From positions 1,257,001 to 1,321,000 of the forward strand of contig NZ_AP017312.1 of assembly GCF_002355375.1 (NCBI RefSeq): a stretch of DNA of 64,000 bases, in the 5' to 3' direction. The translations under genes were made by a program, and so were the position numbers. This DNA is from Aneurinibacillus soli. GTDB taxonomy: Bacteria; Bacillota; Bacilli; Aneurinibacillales; Aneurinibacillaceae. This document shows, one piece after another, positions 55,107-62,912 of the stretch (position 1 is the first letter of the stretch; every line of letters starts with the position of its first letter). Under the pieces are notes generated by a model. It saw only the letters and a program-made list of their open reading frames with translations. It searched no databases and was not told the origin of the DNA.

Positions 55107-56315
55107 GTGAGTTGCGATATGATATATGAACTGATGCAGCGGGATCTAGATGATGATCTTAGCCATGTTGAGAAGCAGCGCATGCTTGCGCATTTGTCGT
55201 CATGCGGATCATGTTCGGAGCTATATGAGCGTCTTCACTCGCTCTCTGCCCACCTTGCTACGCTTCCGGCTGTAACGCCTCCAATGAGCATCGTGCAGTC
55301 CATTATGCCGCGTCTTGATGAAATTGAACGTATGAAAACAGAACATTCGGAGCAAGCAGCGTCTTCTGAAGTGGAAGAAGCAAAGTCGGGACTGCGTTCG
55401 GAACGGAATCTGTTCTGGTTCCGTTCCTTTGCCGGAGCAGCCGCAGCGGCGGCTGTACTGACCATTACGATCTGGAATATGGATGATTCTCCGCTTCAGC
55501 ATACTGCATTTTCTCCGACTCCGCCGCAGGTTGAGGGCCGAGTTGCCATGCAGGGGGCTGACAAGCCAGCGTCCACCAAACCACCTGCTGCAAATGCAGC
55601 AGCTTCGGGTGAGAAGTCGGTAACTCCATCCTCAGGCCAGCCTGCCACTGTTCCAAGTGAGAAGTTACCTGCTACTGCTACGACACAGCCAGTAAGTAAG
55701 GCTGAACCGAATGGTGTTTCAGAAGGCAAAAAAAGTGAATCGACTGATAAGGTGCCCCCTTCTTCTGTGGCAGAGACGACACCAAAAGTATCAAACCAAA
55801 TGCCAGACACTCAGGCGAATAGCAAGCAAGAAAAAGCGGTTGTTGCTGAGAAAACAGAAGCACCTGCAACGGATTCGCAAGCGGACAACGTGCAGGCTCA
55901 GAAGCCGGAGAAGGAGACGACATCCGAACCGGCAGTGTCCAGCCCTGAGCCCGCTGCTGGTAAGCGCGGTATGATGCTTGGATTTGTGGCACCGGAAGAC
56001 ATGAAAGATAAGGCAGAGAATAACGCTAAAGTAGCCGAGCCGGATCAAGCGGCTACGAGCCATGCGATAGCTGATGAATTCTTCGTTAGTAAAAGCGGAA
56101 ATCGTCTGGTAGTGAAGGATGGAAGCGGACAGATCAGGTTTGCTACACATGACTGGGGCGATATGTACGGTGTGTCCTACCGCTGGATCGATAGCAAACG
56201 GATTTCGTATACGCTTGATTATCAGGGAGCAGGCACGGAGATCGGTCCGCGCCCACAAACGCAAGAATGGCTGATTGACTTGCATAAAAATATCGAACGT
56301 CCACTTTTCAAATAA
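55107..56315 (+). CDS. Zinc-finger anti-sigma factor, membrane-bound
   Basis: 402 residues from a GTG two bases after the sigma gene. N-terminal ZAS-like domain (about 1-45): an early Cys (VSCDMIYELMQRDLDDDLS) and HLSSCGSCSELYERL, giving the HxxxCxxC zinc site that clamps the sigma factor. One membrane helix about 113-132 (FRSFAGAAAAAAVLTITIW). Outside: a long Pro/Ala/Ser/Thr/Lys-rich linker (about 140-305) and a small folded end (about 330-402; GNRLVVKDGSGQIRFATHDWGDMYGVSYRWIDSKRISY). The long linker suggests the end domain senses something in or beyond the wall. Probable regulated proteolysis target. Confidence 0.87.
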   Translation: MSCDMIYELMQRDLDDDLSHVEKQRMLAHLSSCGSCSELYERLHSLSAHLATLPAVTPPMSIVQSIMPRLDEIERMKTEHSEQAASSEVEEAKSGLRSERNLFWFRSFAGAAAAAAVLTITIWNMDDSPLQHTAFSPTPPQVEGRVAMQGADKPASTKPPAANAAASGEKSVTPSSGQPATVPSEKLPATATTQPVSKAEPNGVSEGKKSESTDKVPPSSVAETTPKVSNQMPDTQANSKQEKAVVAEKTEAPATDSQADNVQAQKPEKETTSEPAVSSPEPAAGKRGMMLGFVAPEDMKDKAENNAKVAEPDQAATSHAIADEFFVSKSGNRLVVKDGSGQIRFATHDWGDMYGVSYRWIDSKRISYTLDYQGAGTEIGPRPQTQEWLIDLHKNIERPLFK

Positions 56316-56370
56316 TATGCACCTTTTGCGGTAGTGTGCGTATCATGTAGTAAAAGCAGAGGTGCTTATC

Positions 56371-56467
56371 GTTCAGCTGACGGGTAACGGGCCCACCCGA
56401 ACCTGAACGTTTACATATACGCGCAGCTTTCTGAACAGCCATGGCAGGCATCTGCCATGGTTTTTTT
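56371..56467 (+). ncRNA. Possible small structured RNA or leader before holA
   Basis: A compound hairpin (GTTCAG/CTGAAC enclosing CGGGT/ACCCG, 56371-56406) is followed by a strong intrinsic terminator (CCATGGCAG with CTGCCATGG and seven Ts, 56439-56467). The gap between the anti-sigma gene and holA is 185 bases with no open frame. It may be a terminated leader, a small RNA or merely the sigma-operon trailer; no known RNA family is recognised. Confidence 0.35.
56439..56467 (+). terminator. Terminator before holA
   Basis: CCATGGCAG (56439-56447) and CTGCCATGG (56452-56460), then seven Ts. Confidence 0.9.
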
Positions 56468-56500
56468 CGTTCTGGTATAATGGGAGCGAGGTGAAGAGGT

Positions 56501-57562
56501 ATGGATATCCGGCAGGCAGCCCGGGAGATTAAAGCAGGTCGTACAGCTCCTATATACGTGTTGTATGGTACAGAGCATTACCTAATGGATGAACTCATTC
56601 GAATGATGGAAGCGGCGGTACTGGATGAAGCGAGCCGCGATTTTAATTATAGTGTACATGATATGCGGGAGGTACCGATACAGACCGCATTGCAGGATGC
56701 AGAGACATTTCCGTTTATGGGGGAGAAGCGGCTTGTACGGGTCAGGCAGGCGCTGTTTTTAACAGGTGCGAAGCAGACAGGATCGGTGGAACATGACTTA
56801 GAGCAGGTCCTTACTTATGCCACCAATCCGCCAGACTATTCTGTGCTCGTATTTGAAGTGAATCAGCCAAAGCTGGATGAGCGAAAAAAAATTGTCAAAG
56901 CGCTGAAAGAAAACGGAGTTGTCATTGAATGCGCCGAGCTCGGCGAACGGGCGCTTGTGGAATGGGTGCTTAGGCAGGCACAGCGCTACGAGGTGAGCAT
57001 GGAGCCGGATGCGGCAGAGCTGCTGCTGGCCATGAGCGGCACCCGGCTCCGTCAGTTGGATAAGGAAATTGAGAAGATGGCGGTGTATGTGGGTACGGGT
57101 TGCGAGATCACGGTAGAGACGGTAGAGCGATTGGCGACCCGCGAACTTGAGCACGATATATTCCGTCTGATTGACTATATTGCCCGGCTGCGGATTGAAG
57201 AGGCGTTGCGGATGTATTATGACTTGCAACGGCTGAATGTTGGAAGTAGCGAGACGCGAGGGGAAGGAGAGCCGTTGAAAATCTTGACGCTTCTCGCCCG
57301 TCAGTTTCGGATTTTGCTACAGATCAAGACGCTTGCACCCAGAGGCTATTCCCAGCAGCAGATTGCGTCTACACTCGGGATTCATCCGTATGTGGCCAAA
57401 CTGGCAGGTGAGCAGGCACATTCGTTCAGCGAAAAAGCGCTGAAAAATATTGTGCATCGCCTGGCGGAAGAGGACACTCGGATTAAAACTGGACAGATTG
57501 AAAAAGGACTGGCTCTTGAGCTTCTTATTGTGGGGTTGAAAGACATTATACAGGCATCCTAA
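56501..57562 (+). CDS. holA: DNA polymerase III delta subunit
   Basis: 353 residues. N-terminal IYVLYGTEHYLMDELIRMM, LVRVRQALFL and the AAA+-like middle (LVFEVNQPKLDERKKIVKALKENGVVIEC), then the collar domain (LLARQFRILLQIKTL, GIHPYVAKLAGEQAHSF). The delta subunit opens the sliding clamp in the clamp loader. Equivalent to B. subtilis YqeN. GAGGTGAAGAGG precedes the ATG. Confidence 0.94.
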   Translation: MDIRQAAREIKAGRTAPIYVLYGTEHYLMDELIRMMEAAVLDEASRDFNYSVHDMREVPIQTALQDAETFPFMGEKRLVRVRQALFLTGAKQTGSVEHDLEQVLTYATNPPDYSVLVFEVNQPKLDERKKIVKALKENGVVIECAELGERALVEWVLRQAQRYEVSMEPDAAELLLAMSGTRLRQLDKEIEKMAVYVGTGCEITVETVERLATRELEHDIFRLIDYIARLRIEEALRMYYDLQRLNVGSSETRGEGEPLKILTLLARQFRILLQIKTLAPRGYSQQQIASTLGIHPYVAKLAGEQAHSFSEKALKNIVHRLAEEDTRIKTGQIEKGLALELLIVGLKDIIQAS

Positions 57563-57582
57563 CGAAAAGGCTGTCACAAAAG

Positions 57583-57614
57583 AAAAAGCGACCCTATAAG
57601 GGGTCGCCTTTTCT
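57583..57614. terminator. Bidirectional terminator between holA and rpsT
   Basis: GCGACCC (57588-57594) pairs with GGGTCGC (57601-57607), with A-rich sequence before and T-rich after, usable on both strands. Confidence 0.88.
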
Positions 57615-57638
57615 TCATATGAATGCATTCATATATGC

Positions 57639-57905
57639 TTAAGCAGACAGGCCGTTAACCTTCTTAGCCAGACGAGACTTCTTGCGGGAAGCCGCGTTTT
57701 TATGGATCAGACCTTTGGTTACTGCTTTGTCCAGTTGTTTGCTGGCAGCTTGAAGAGCAACTTTAGCGCCTTCGAGGTTGCCTGCAGAAACAGCAACTTC
57801 TACACCTTTAACTGCAGTGCGAAGAGCAGACTTTTGAGCTGCGCGGTGAGCGCGACGCTTTTCGATCGTTTTTGTACGTTTGATCGCAGATTTAATATTA
57901 GGCAT
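57639..57905 (-). CDS. rpsT: Ribosomal protein S20 (bS20)
   Basis: 88 residues, normal length. [33 protein letters not shown] and [17 protein letters not shown]. It binds 16S rRNA early in 30S assembly. The ATG at 57905 lies seven bases from AAGGAGGTG, an excellent site. Convergent with holA and divergent from gpr, as in B. subtilis. Confidence 0.97.
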   Translation of the reverse strand: MPNIKSAIKRTKTIEKRRAHRAAQKSALRTAVKGVEVAVSAGNLEGAKVALQAASKQLDKAVTKGLIHKNAASRKKSRLAKKVNGLSA

Positions 57906-57965
57906 GAGATTCACCTCCTTGGTGCATCCGGTACTACGTGAACTTGTTAAAAGTCAACAAATTAA

Positions 57966-57994
57966 ATTGTATCAGGTCTAGTAGGCATTTGCAA
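57966..57994 (-). promoter_or_regulatory. Sigma-A promoter of rpsT
   Basis: On the minus strand TTGCAA (57989-57994), spacer 17, TACAAT (57966-57971). Confidence 0.75.
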
Positions 57995-58062
57995 GATTCA
58001 TTTTCGATAGTGTCATGTTTTTTTTCTTTACACCGGGGCAAAACTAGAACAGAGGTGATAGC

Positions 58063-59175
58063 ATGGAGAACAAACTGGATTTAAGCGTATATAACATTCG
58101 GACAGACCTTGCACTTGAAGCGCGGGAGCTTGCATCAGAACGTACGCCAGAGGTGGTCATGAATGGTGTGCAGTTCCATACGGAAGAAGAGAATGGGATT
58201 ACGGTTTCGACGATGACGATTGATACGGATGAAGGCGCACAGCTTATCGGTAAGGCGAAGGGACGTTATGTAACGCTTGAAGTACCGGGACTACGCTCAC
58301 ATGATTCGGAACTACAGGATCGGGTAACGACAAGGTTTGCACGTGAGTTTGCGGGTTTCTTGAAAGGAATCGGCATTACTGAAAAGCAGAGTGCGCTCAT
58401 TGTCGGGCTGGGAAATTGGAACGTAACACCCGATGCAGTCGGGCCAATCGTGGTGGAGAACGTGCTTGTGACCCGTCACTTGTTTCAGCTTATGCCGGAG
58501 CAAGTCGAAGACGGCTATCGTCCGGTTAGTGCCATCTCGCCTGGTGTGCTTGGCATTACCGGAATTGAAACGAGCGAGATTGTACACGGTGTGATCGAGA
58601 AAGCGAAGCCTGATTTCGTTATCGCGATTGACGCACTGGCGTCCCGTGCACTTGAGCGAGTGAATACAACGATTCAAATCTCGGATACCGGCATTAGCCC
58701 TGGCTCCGGAGTTGGCAACAAGCGTAAGCCACTTACGAAAGAAGCGCTCGGCATTCCGGTCATTGCGGTCGGCGTCCCGACGGTTGTCGATGCGGTGACG
58801 ATTGTACACGATACGATTAACTATTTGCTTGGGCACCTGGGACGGCAGGTGAAAGAAGCGAAAAAACCGCGTCCATCAAGCAGGCTCACACCAGGAGGGT
58901 TCTCACTTCCAGGCAAGGTGAAGCGGTATACAGAAGACGATATGCCGACACCCGAAGAGAAACAGGCCATCCTGGGCATGATCGGCGGCCTCGAAGAGCA
59001 GGAGACCCGTCAACTCATCCATGAAGTACTTGTGCCGCTCGGACACAACCTCATTGTCACCCCGAAAGAAGTAGATGATTACGTAGAAGACATCGCCAAT
59101 GTAGTCGCAAGCGGATTGAATTCTGCCCTGCACCGTGCGGTTGGTATGGATAATACGTCAGCGTATACACATTAA
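58063..59175 (+). CDS. gpr: Germination protease Gpr
   Basis: 370 residues. N-terminal [15 protein letters not shown] holds the auto-processing region; the SASP-specific protease core includes [10 protein letters not shown]-like [26 protein letters not shown] and [17 protein letters not shown]. It cleaves alpha/beta SASPs (one is at 12235) at the start of germination, and is made as a zymogen in the forespore. GAGGTG precedes the ATG. Sigma-F/sigma-G control is expected; no clear matching promoter was found. Confidence 0.96.
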   Translation: MENKLDLSVYNIRTDLALEARELASERTPEVVMNGVQFHTEEENGITVSTMTIDTDEGAQLIGKAKGRYVTLEVPGLRSHDSELQDRVTTRFAREFAGFLKGIGITEKQSALIVGLGNWNVTPDAVGPIVVENVLVTRHLFQLMPEQVEDGYRPVSAISPGVLGITGIETSEIVHGVIEKAKPDFVIAIDALASRALERVNTTIQISDTGISPGSGVGNKRKPLTKEALGIPVIAVGVPTVVDAVTIVHDTINYLLGHLGRQVKEAKKPRPSSRLTPGGFSLPGKVKRYTEDDMPTPEEKQAILGMIGGLEEQETRQLIHEVLVPLGHNLIVTPKEVDDYVEDIANVVASGLNSALHRAVGMDNTSAYTH

Positions 59176-59178
59176 CAA

Positions 59179-59235
59179 AGAAAGGGAGCTACCTCCAAAC
59201 CTACAAAATGGTTATGGAGTCTAGCTTCTTTTTTT
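59179..59235 (+). terminator. Terminator of gpr
   Basis: GAAAGGGAGCTA..CTCCA pairs imperfectly with TGGAG..TAGCTTC, followed by seven Ts. Confidence 0.7.
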
Positions 59236-59284
59236 ACCTACAAGTACTTGACTTAGATCTTCACATTAGGTGGGCTTGTTGGAA

Positions 59285-59484
59285 GCAAAACTGTGTTGGG
59301 AGTAGAGAATAGCGGAGCAAGAGAGCTTTTGTACGCTTTTCTCCCAGCGGAAGAAGAACGTTGAACGGGCCTTTGCCCGCAATCCTTCTATGAGAAGCTT
59401 CCTTGTTTCCGTTTTGCGGGCGAGTTCATCGGGCTTCTGGAGCGGACAGTTCCGCTATTCTCTACTCCCCCACCACACTTTTGG
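59285..59484 (-). repeat. Inverted-repeat element, copy C
   Basis: About 200 bases between gpr and spoIIP, in reverse orientation to A1. Its arms GGGAGTAGAGAATAGCGGA (59298-59316) and complement (59451-59469) are a perfect 19-bp match yet unlike the arms of other copies. Core GCCCGCAA (59375-59382) pairs with TTGCGGGC (59414-59421). The CTGGAGCGGACAG box is at 59437-59449. Tips resemble CCACCACACTTTTGG. Confidence 0.85.
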
Positions 59485-59565
59485 TTCTATCAATCGCCTT
59501 CCTCTCATAGATTGCTAGAAAAGAGCGGGTTGTCCATCCTGTTCAAAGGGAGAGGAGAGTGGGGG

Positions 59566-60738
59566 ATGCAGCGGAAATATCGCGGCGTTGTACTAAATCT
59601 AAACGGAGCAGGCGTCCAGCGGAGCTTCATCATGTTATCGCTCAGTACAGCTGTCGTCTTTATCCTGCTCGGGATGCTATTCGTATCACATGCGGGGCGA
59701 GGACTATCCTCACAGCACGTCGGAAAAATCGCGGTCGGGATGTCAAACGGCTGGATGCTCCAGACTTTGCGCTACGAGTTGCCCTACTTTCAGCCAGATG
59801 CACCAGAGATGGAAACGGTGAATATTCCAACACTTATGTTTCGACTTGTGACAAGCATTAACCCGGACGATCCACGGACGCTTCTTGGCTACGAGCTTCC
59901 CGGATTTAGTTTGTTTGATACAGAAGTGCTTGTCTCGGAAAAAGCGGTGGCATTAAGTGACCTGCCGTTTGAATCATCTCCACCGCCAGAAGCGTTGCGC
60001 GACGAACCCGCAGTGGACAAAAAGGAAGCGCCAGTCCCACCGCAGGATACGATGCTGTCGACTAAAGGGAAAAAAGTTATGTTTATCTACAATACGCACA
60101 ACCGCGAATCGTGGGTATCAGAGGTGCCAAAAGCGCGCGAGAAGAATGACCCGAATCTCGCGATGGATTCAAAAACGAATGTAACGCTTGTCAGCAAGCG
60201 GATGGCCAAAACACTTGAACAAAACGGAATTGGCTCAACAGTGGGGCTGCGTGATTTTACAGGCATCTTGAACCAGCGCAGTGCCTCTTATTCTCTGTCG
60301 TATGCGGAATCACTTAAAATGGTTAAGTCAGTCGTGGCGCAGGATCGCAATTTGAACTATTTCATTGACATCCACCGCGATTCACTTCCACGTAAATCGA
60401 CCACGGCAACGATTAACGGGAAGACGTATGCGCAAACATTTTTCGTCATTGGCATGCGCAACCCGAATTGGGAGAAAAACCAGCAGTTTGCACTTAAAGT
60501 CCATAACGTAATCGAGAAAAAATACCCCGGCCTCTCCAAAGGTATATTTGGCAAAAAAGGTGGGAATGGTGAATATAACCAGTCTGTATCACCTAACTCG
60601 ATTCTGATCGAGGTGGGTGGGCCTGATAATACAGTAGAGGAATGCTACCGTACAGCGGACATTCTGGCAGAAGCGATTGCCGAAGTATACTGGGAAGCGG
60701 AGAAAGCGAATGCAAAGCCAAAAGCGAAACGTTCGTAG
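59566..60738 (+). CDS. spoIIP: Stage II sporulation protein P
   Basis: 390 residues from an ATG after GGAGAGTGGGGG. One N-terminal membrane anchor (about 20-44), a low-complexity acidic/Pro linker (about 130-165), and the amidase/endopeptidase domain: VMFIYNTHNRESW (zinc His and Glu), YFIDIHRDS (His) and SILIEVGGPDNTVEE (catalytic Glu). With SpoIID and SpoIIM it degrades septal peptidoglycan to drive engulfment. gpr-spoIIP-yqxA order is as in B. subtilis, but a repeat element separates gpr from spoIIP. Confidence 0.95.
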   Translation: MQRKYRGVVLNLNGAGVQRSFIMLSLSTAVVFILLGMLFVSHAGRGLSSQHVGKIAVGMSNGWMLQTLRYELPYFQPDAPEMETVNIPTLMFRLVTSINPDDPRTLLGYELPGFSLFDTEVLVSEKAVALSDLPFESSPPPEALRDEPAVDKKEAPVPPQDTMLSTKGKKVMFIYNTHNRESWVSEVPKAREKNDPNLAMDSKTNVTLVSKRMAKTLEQNGIGSTVGLRDFTGILNQRSASYSLSYAESLKMVKSVVAQDRNLNYFIDIHRDSLPRKSTTATINGKTYAQTFFVIGMRNPNWEKNQQFALKVHNVIEKKYPGLSKGIFGKKGGNGEYNQSVSPNSILIEVGGPDNTVEECYRTADILAEAIAEVYWEAEKANAKPKAKRS

Positions 60739-60754
60739 GCAGGAGGGAGCGCTC

Positions 60755-61072
60755 GTGAAACTGGCTGTAAAGTTTGGTTTGCTAGTTGGAGTGCTGTTTG
60801 TAGGAATTCTATTCGGGATTAATACAGCGGAAAAAGGAATGCAACGCATTGAAGGTACGACTGATCTGCCAGGCAAAAGCTTCGTGATCAAAAAGGTAGA
60901 AGGCGGAAAGATGGAAGTAGAAGTGCTTGGCAAGCAAGTGGCATCCGGAGTGCCGATCTCCAGTGGAAAGGCAGTGACCGGAAACTGGCTTAGCCAGGTT
61001 GGAGGAGATATACGTACGTTCGTTATTGGGACAACGCGTACGGTGATGGAATGGATCATGAGCAAATTATAG
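60755..61072 (+). CDS. yqxA: YqxA-like protein (DUF3679)
   Basis: 105 residues from a GTG after AGGAGGGAG, 16 bases after spoIIP, so co-transcribed. One N-terminal membrane helix (VKFGLLVGVLFVGILFGINTAEKG), then an extracytoplasmic part (MEVEVLGKQV, GGDIRTFVIGTTRTVMEW). Position and shape match YqxA between spoIIP and lepA in B. subtilis; function unknown, sporulation expression likely. A terminator follows. Confidence 0.85.
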   Translation: MKLAVKFGLLVGVLFVGILFGINTAEKGMQRIEGTTDLPGKSFVIKKVEGGKMEVEVLGKQVASGVPISSGKAVTGNWLSQVGGDIRTFVIGTTRTVMEWIMSKL

Positions 61073-61097
61073 AGACCGCTTCGGCGGTTTCTTTTTT
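61073..61097 (+). terminator. Terminator of spoIIP-yqxA
   Basis: GACCGC-TTCG-GCGGTT with a stable tetraloop, then TCTTTTTT. Confidence 0.9.
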
Positions 61098-61140
61098 GTT
61101 ACAATAAGTATAAAGAATGGATTTGGAGGAGGAGCGAATC

Positions 61141-62256
61141 ATGGTATATAAACAAAGATTGCGCGTCATCGAGCAAGAGATCGAGCAGGCTGGAGTGGAA
61201 GTGGCACTTCTGACATCCCCGCTGTCTGTGGCGTACGTGTCCGGGTTTGTATGTGATCCGCACGAACGTTTTATGGGGCTCGTGATACGCCCGGGTGCGG
61301 AACCAGTGCTGTTCGTGCCGTCACTGGAGAAGGATAAGGCAGAAGCGGAATTGGCGGCGTACGGCGGTTTTATTCGTGATGTCATTGCTGTTCGTGATAC
61401 AGACAATCCATATGCCCGCCTGTTAGAAGCAGGGCTTGGTACTGGCGTAAAACGTCTGGCGATTGAAAAGTCATACATGCGTGTCAGAGAAGCAGAGCGG
61501 TTGGCGGTAGCACTGCCGGGTGTGCAGTTCGCAGATATTGGCGATGCGATTGTACGCTTGCGCCTGCGCAAGTCGGAAGAAGAATTGGCACGCATGGAGA
61601 TTGCGATGCGTCTCGTAGAAGAGGTGCTGGCGGAAGGGCTACAAAAAGTCCGTCCGGGTGTGACGGAGCTTGAACTTGTCGCGGAACTGGAATATATCAT
61701 GAAAAAGAAAGGCGCAGATGCTCCGTCATTTGACACAATGGTACTCGCTGGGGCTAATTCTGCTCTGCCGCATGGCGTGCCGGGAATGACTAAGGTACAG
61801 GGAGGGCAGTTCCTGTTGTTTGACCTCGGTGTGTTCAAGGACGGCTATTGCTCGGATATTACCCGCACGTTCGTCGTGGGTGAGCCGACAGAAGAAATGG
61901 AGCGCATCTACCACACTGTACTTGCGGGAGAAGAAGCGGCCATTCGAGCTGTCCAGCCGGGACGTGCGCTCGCAGAAGTCGATCGTGCGGCTCGCAATAT
62001 CATCACAGACGCTGGATATGGACACTACTTCACGCATCGCGTTGGCCACGGACTTGGGCTCGAAGTACACGAAGCGCCATCCGTTCACGGCGAGAACCAG
62101 ACTCTTATGGAAGCGGGCATGACTTTCACCATCGAACCTGGCATCTATGTTCCGGGACTGGGCGGTGTCCGGATTGAAGACGACATTCTCGTGACCGAAT
62201 CCGGTGTGCGGGTGCTGACTGCGTTTCCAAAGGGGCTTACGAAGCTAAGTTTGTAG
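61141..62256 (+). CDS. M24-family Xaa-Pro peptidase
   Basis: 371 residues. N-terminal creatinase-like domain (about 1-140; LLTSPLSVAYVSGFVCD) and a pita-bread catalytic domain with all five metal ligands: Asp in LFDLGVFKDGYCSDITRTF (two), His in RVGHGLGLEVHEAP, Glu in FTIEPGIY and Glu in VRIEDD. It cleaves Xaa-Pro dipeptides or N-terminal Xaa-Pro. GGAGGAGG precedes the ATG. It is an insertion relative to B. subtilis order before lepA, followed at once by repeat elements. Confidence 0.93.
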   Translation: MVYKQRLRVIEQEIEQAGVEVALLTSPLSVAYVSGFVCDPHERFMGLVIRPGAEPVLFVPSLEKDKAEAELAAYGGFIRDVIAVRDTDNPYARLLEAGLGTGVKRLAIEKSYMRVREAERLAVALPGVQFADIGDAIVRLRLRKSEEELARMEIAMRLVEEVLAEGLQKVRPGVTELELVAELEYIMKKKGADAPSFDTMVLAGANSALPHGVPGMTKVQGGQFLLFDLGVFKDGYCSDITRTFVVGEPTEEMERIYHTVLAGEEAAIRAVQPGRALAEVDRAARNIITDAGYGHYFTHRVGHGLGLEVHEAPSVHGENQTLMEAGMTFTIEPGIYVPGLGGVRIEDDILVTESGVRVLTAFPKGLTKLSL

Positions 62257-62294
62257 GCACTGGATAAATACAAGGACATTTTGGATAGTTGTCA

Positions 62295-62532
62295 TAACAA
62301 AGTATGGTGGAGGAGCAGAGAAGAAATGGGCATGTCACTTTGTTACGCTCGACAGGGAAGCGTACACTGGCCGCTCCAGGTGACAAGTGAACTCGCCCAC
62401 AAAAGGGACAGGGATGCTTTTGCGAAGAAGAGTTGTGGGCAAAAGCCCGTTCCCTTGTCCCCCTCCGCTGGGCATTCGCGTAAAAGCGTTCCGTTGCCCA
62501 TTTCTTCTCCACTCCTAACCTACTTTGTTAAG
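62295..62532 (+). repeat. Inverted-repeat element, copy D
   Basis: About 238 bases after the M24 gene. Tips AACAAAGTATGGTGGAGGAG and TACTTTGTT; arms GAGAAGAAATGGGCA (62318-62332) and perfect complement (62495-62509). TTACGC/GCGTAA replaces GTACGC/GCGTAC of A1 and B1. Core GCCCACAA (62395-62402) pairs with TTGTGGGC (62433-62440); bulge AAAAGCCCGTTC conserved. Confidence 0.85.
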
Positions 62533-62607
62533 CATCAGCTAAACAAAATGTTTGTTTTTGGACTGTAAAACATCCTCGAAATCGCTAGGAAAAAACCAAC
62601 AGCGAAA

Positions 62608-62855
62608 AACAACGAAAGTATGCAGGAGTCGGAGGGTGGGCGGTGTTCAAGCGGACATTTCGACTTTTATGCTCAGTCATCAGCCCTGGAAAGCGATCAG
62701 ACCCGCAATTGTCTCCATCATTGATCTACCTAGATGTTTTGCGGGTCCGCTTGGAAGGGATGATGACGGACAGTGATGCTTCTCTGCCAAAGTCGACACG
62801 TACGCGGAACACCGCCCACCCTCTCGGCTCCCTCACCATACTTTCGCTTTGTTTT
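62608..62855 (+). repeat. Inverted-repeat element, copy E (divergent)
   Basis: About 248 bases directly before lepA. Arms GAGGGTGGGCGGTGTTC (62632-62648) and perfect complement (62807-62823). Core ACCCGCAA (62701-62708) pairs with TTGCGGGT (62739-62746): both strands changed relative to GCCCGCAA/TTGCGGGC. Additional matched pairs CGACTTT/AAAGTCG and GTCATCA/TGATGAC make almost the whole element foldable. Its right tip (CTTTCGCTTTGTTTTT) runs into the lepA promoter region. Confidence 0.8.
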
Positions 62856-62876
62856 TCCCCCACTGCCTGATATAAT
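62848..62876 (+). promoter_or_regulatory. Probable lepA promoter
   Basis: TATAAT at 62871-62876 with a poor -35 (TTTGTT, 62848-62853) 17 bases upstream, the latter inside the tip of repeat copy E. Confidence 0.5.
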
Positions 62877-62912
62877 AGTACTTAGTGCATTTTTTCCTCG
62901 TGGGAGGTACGT

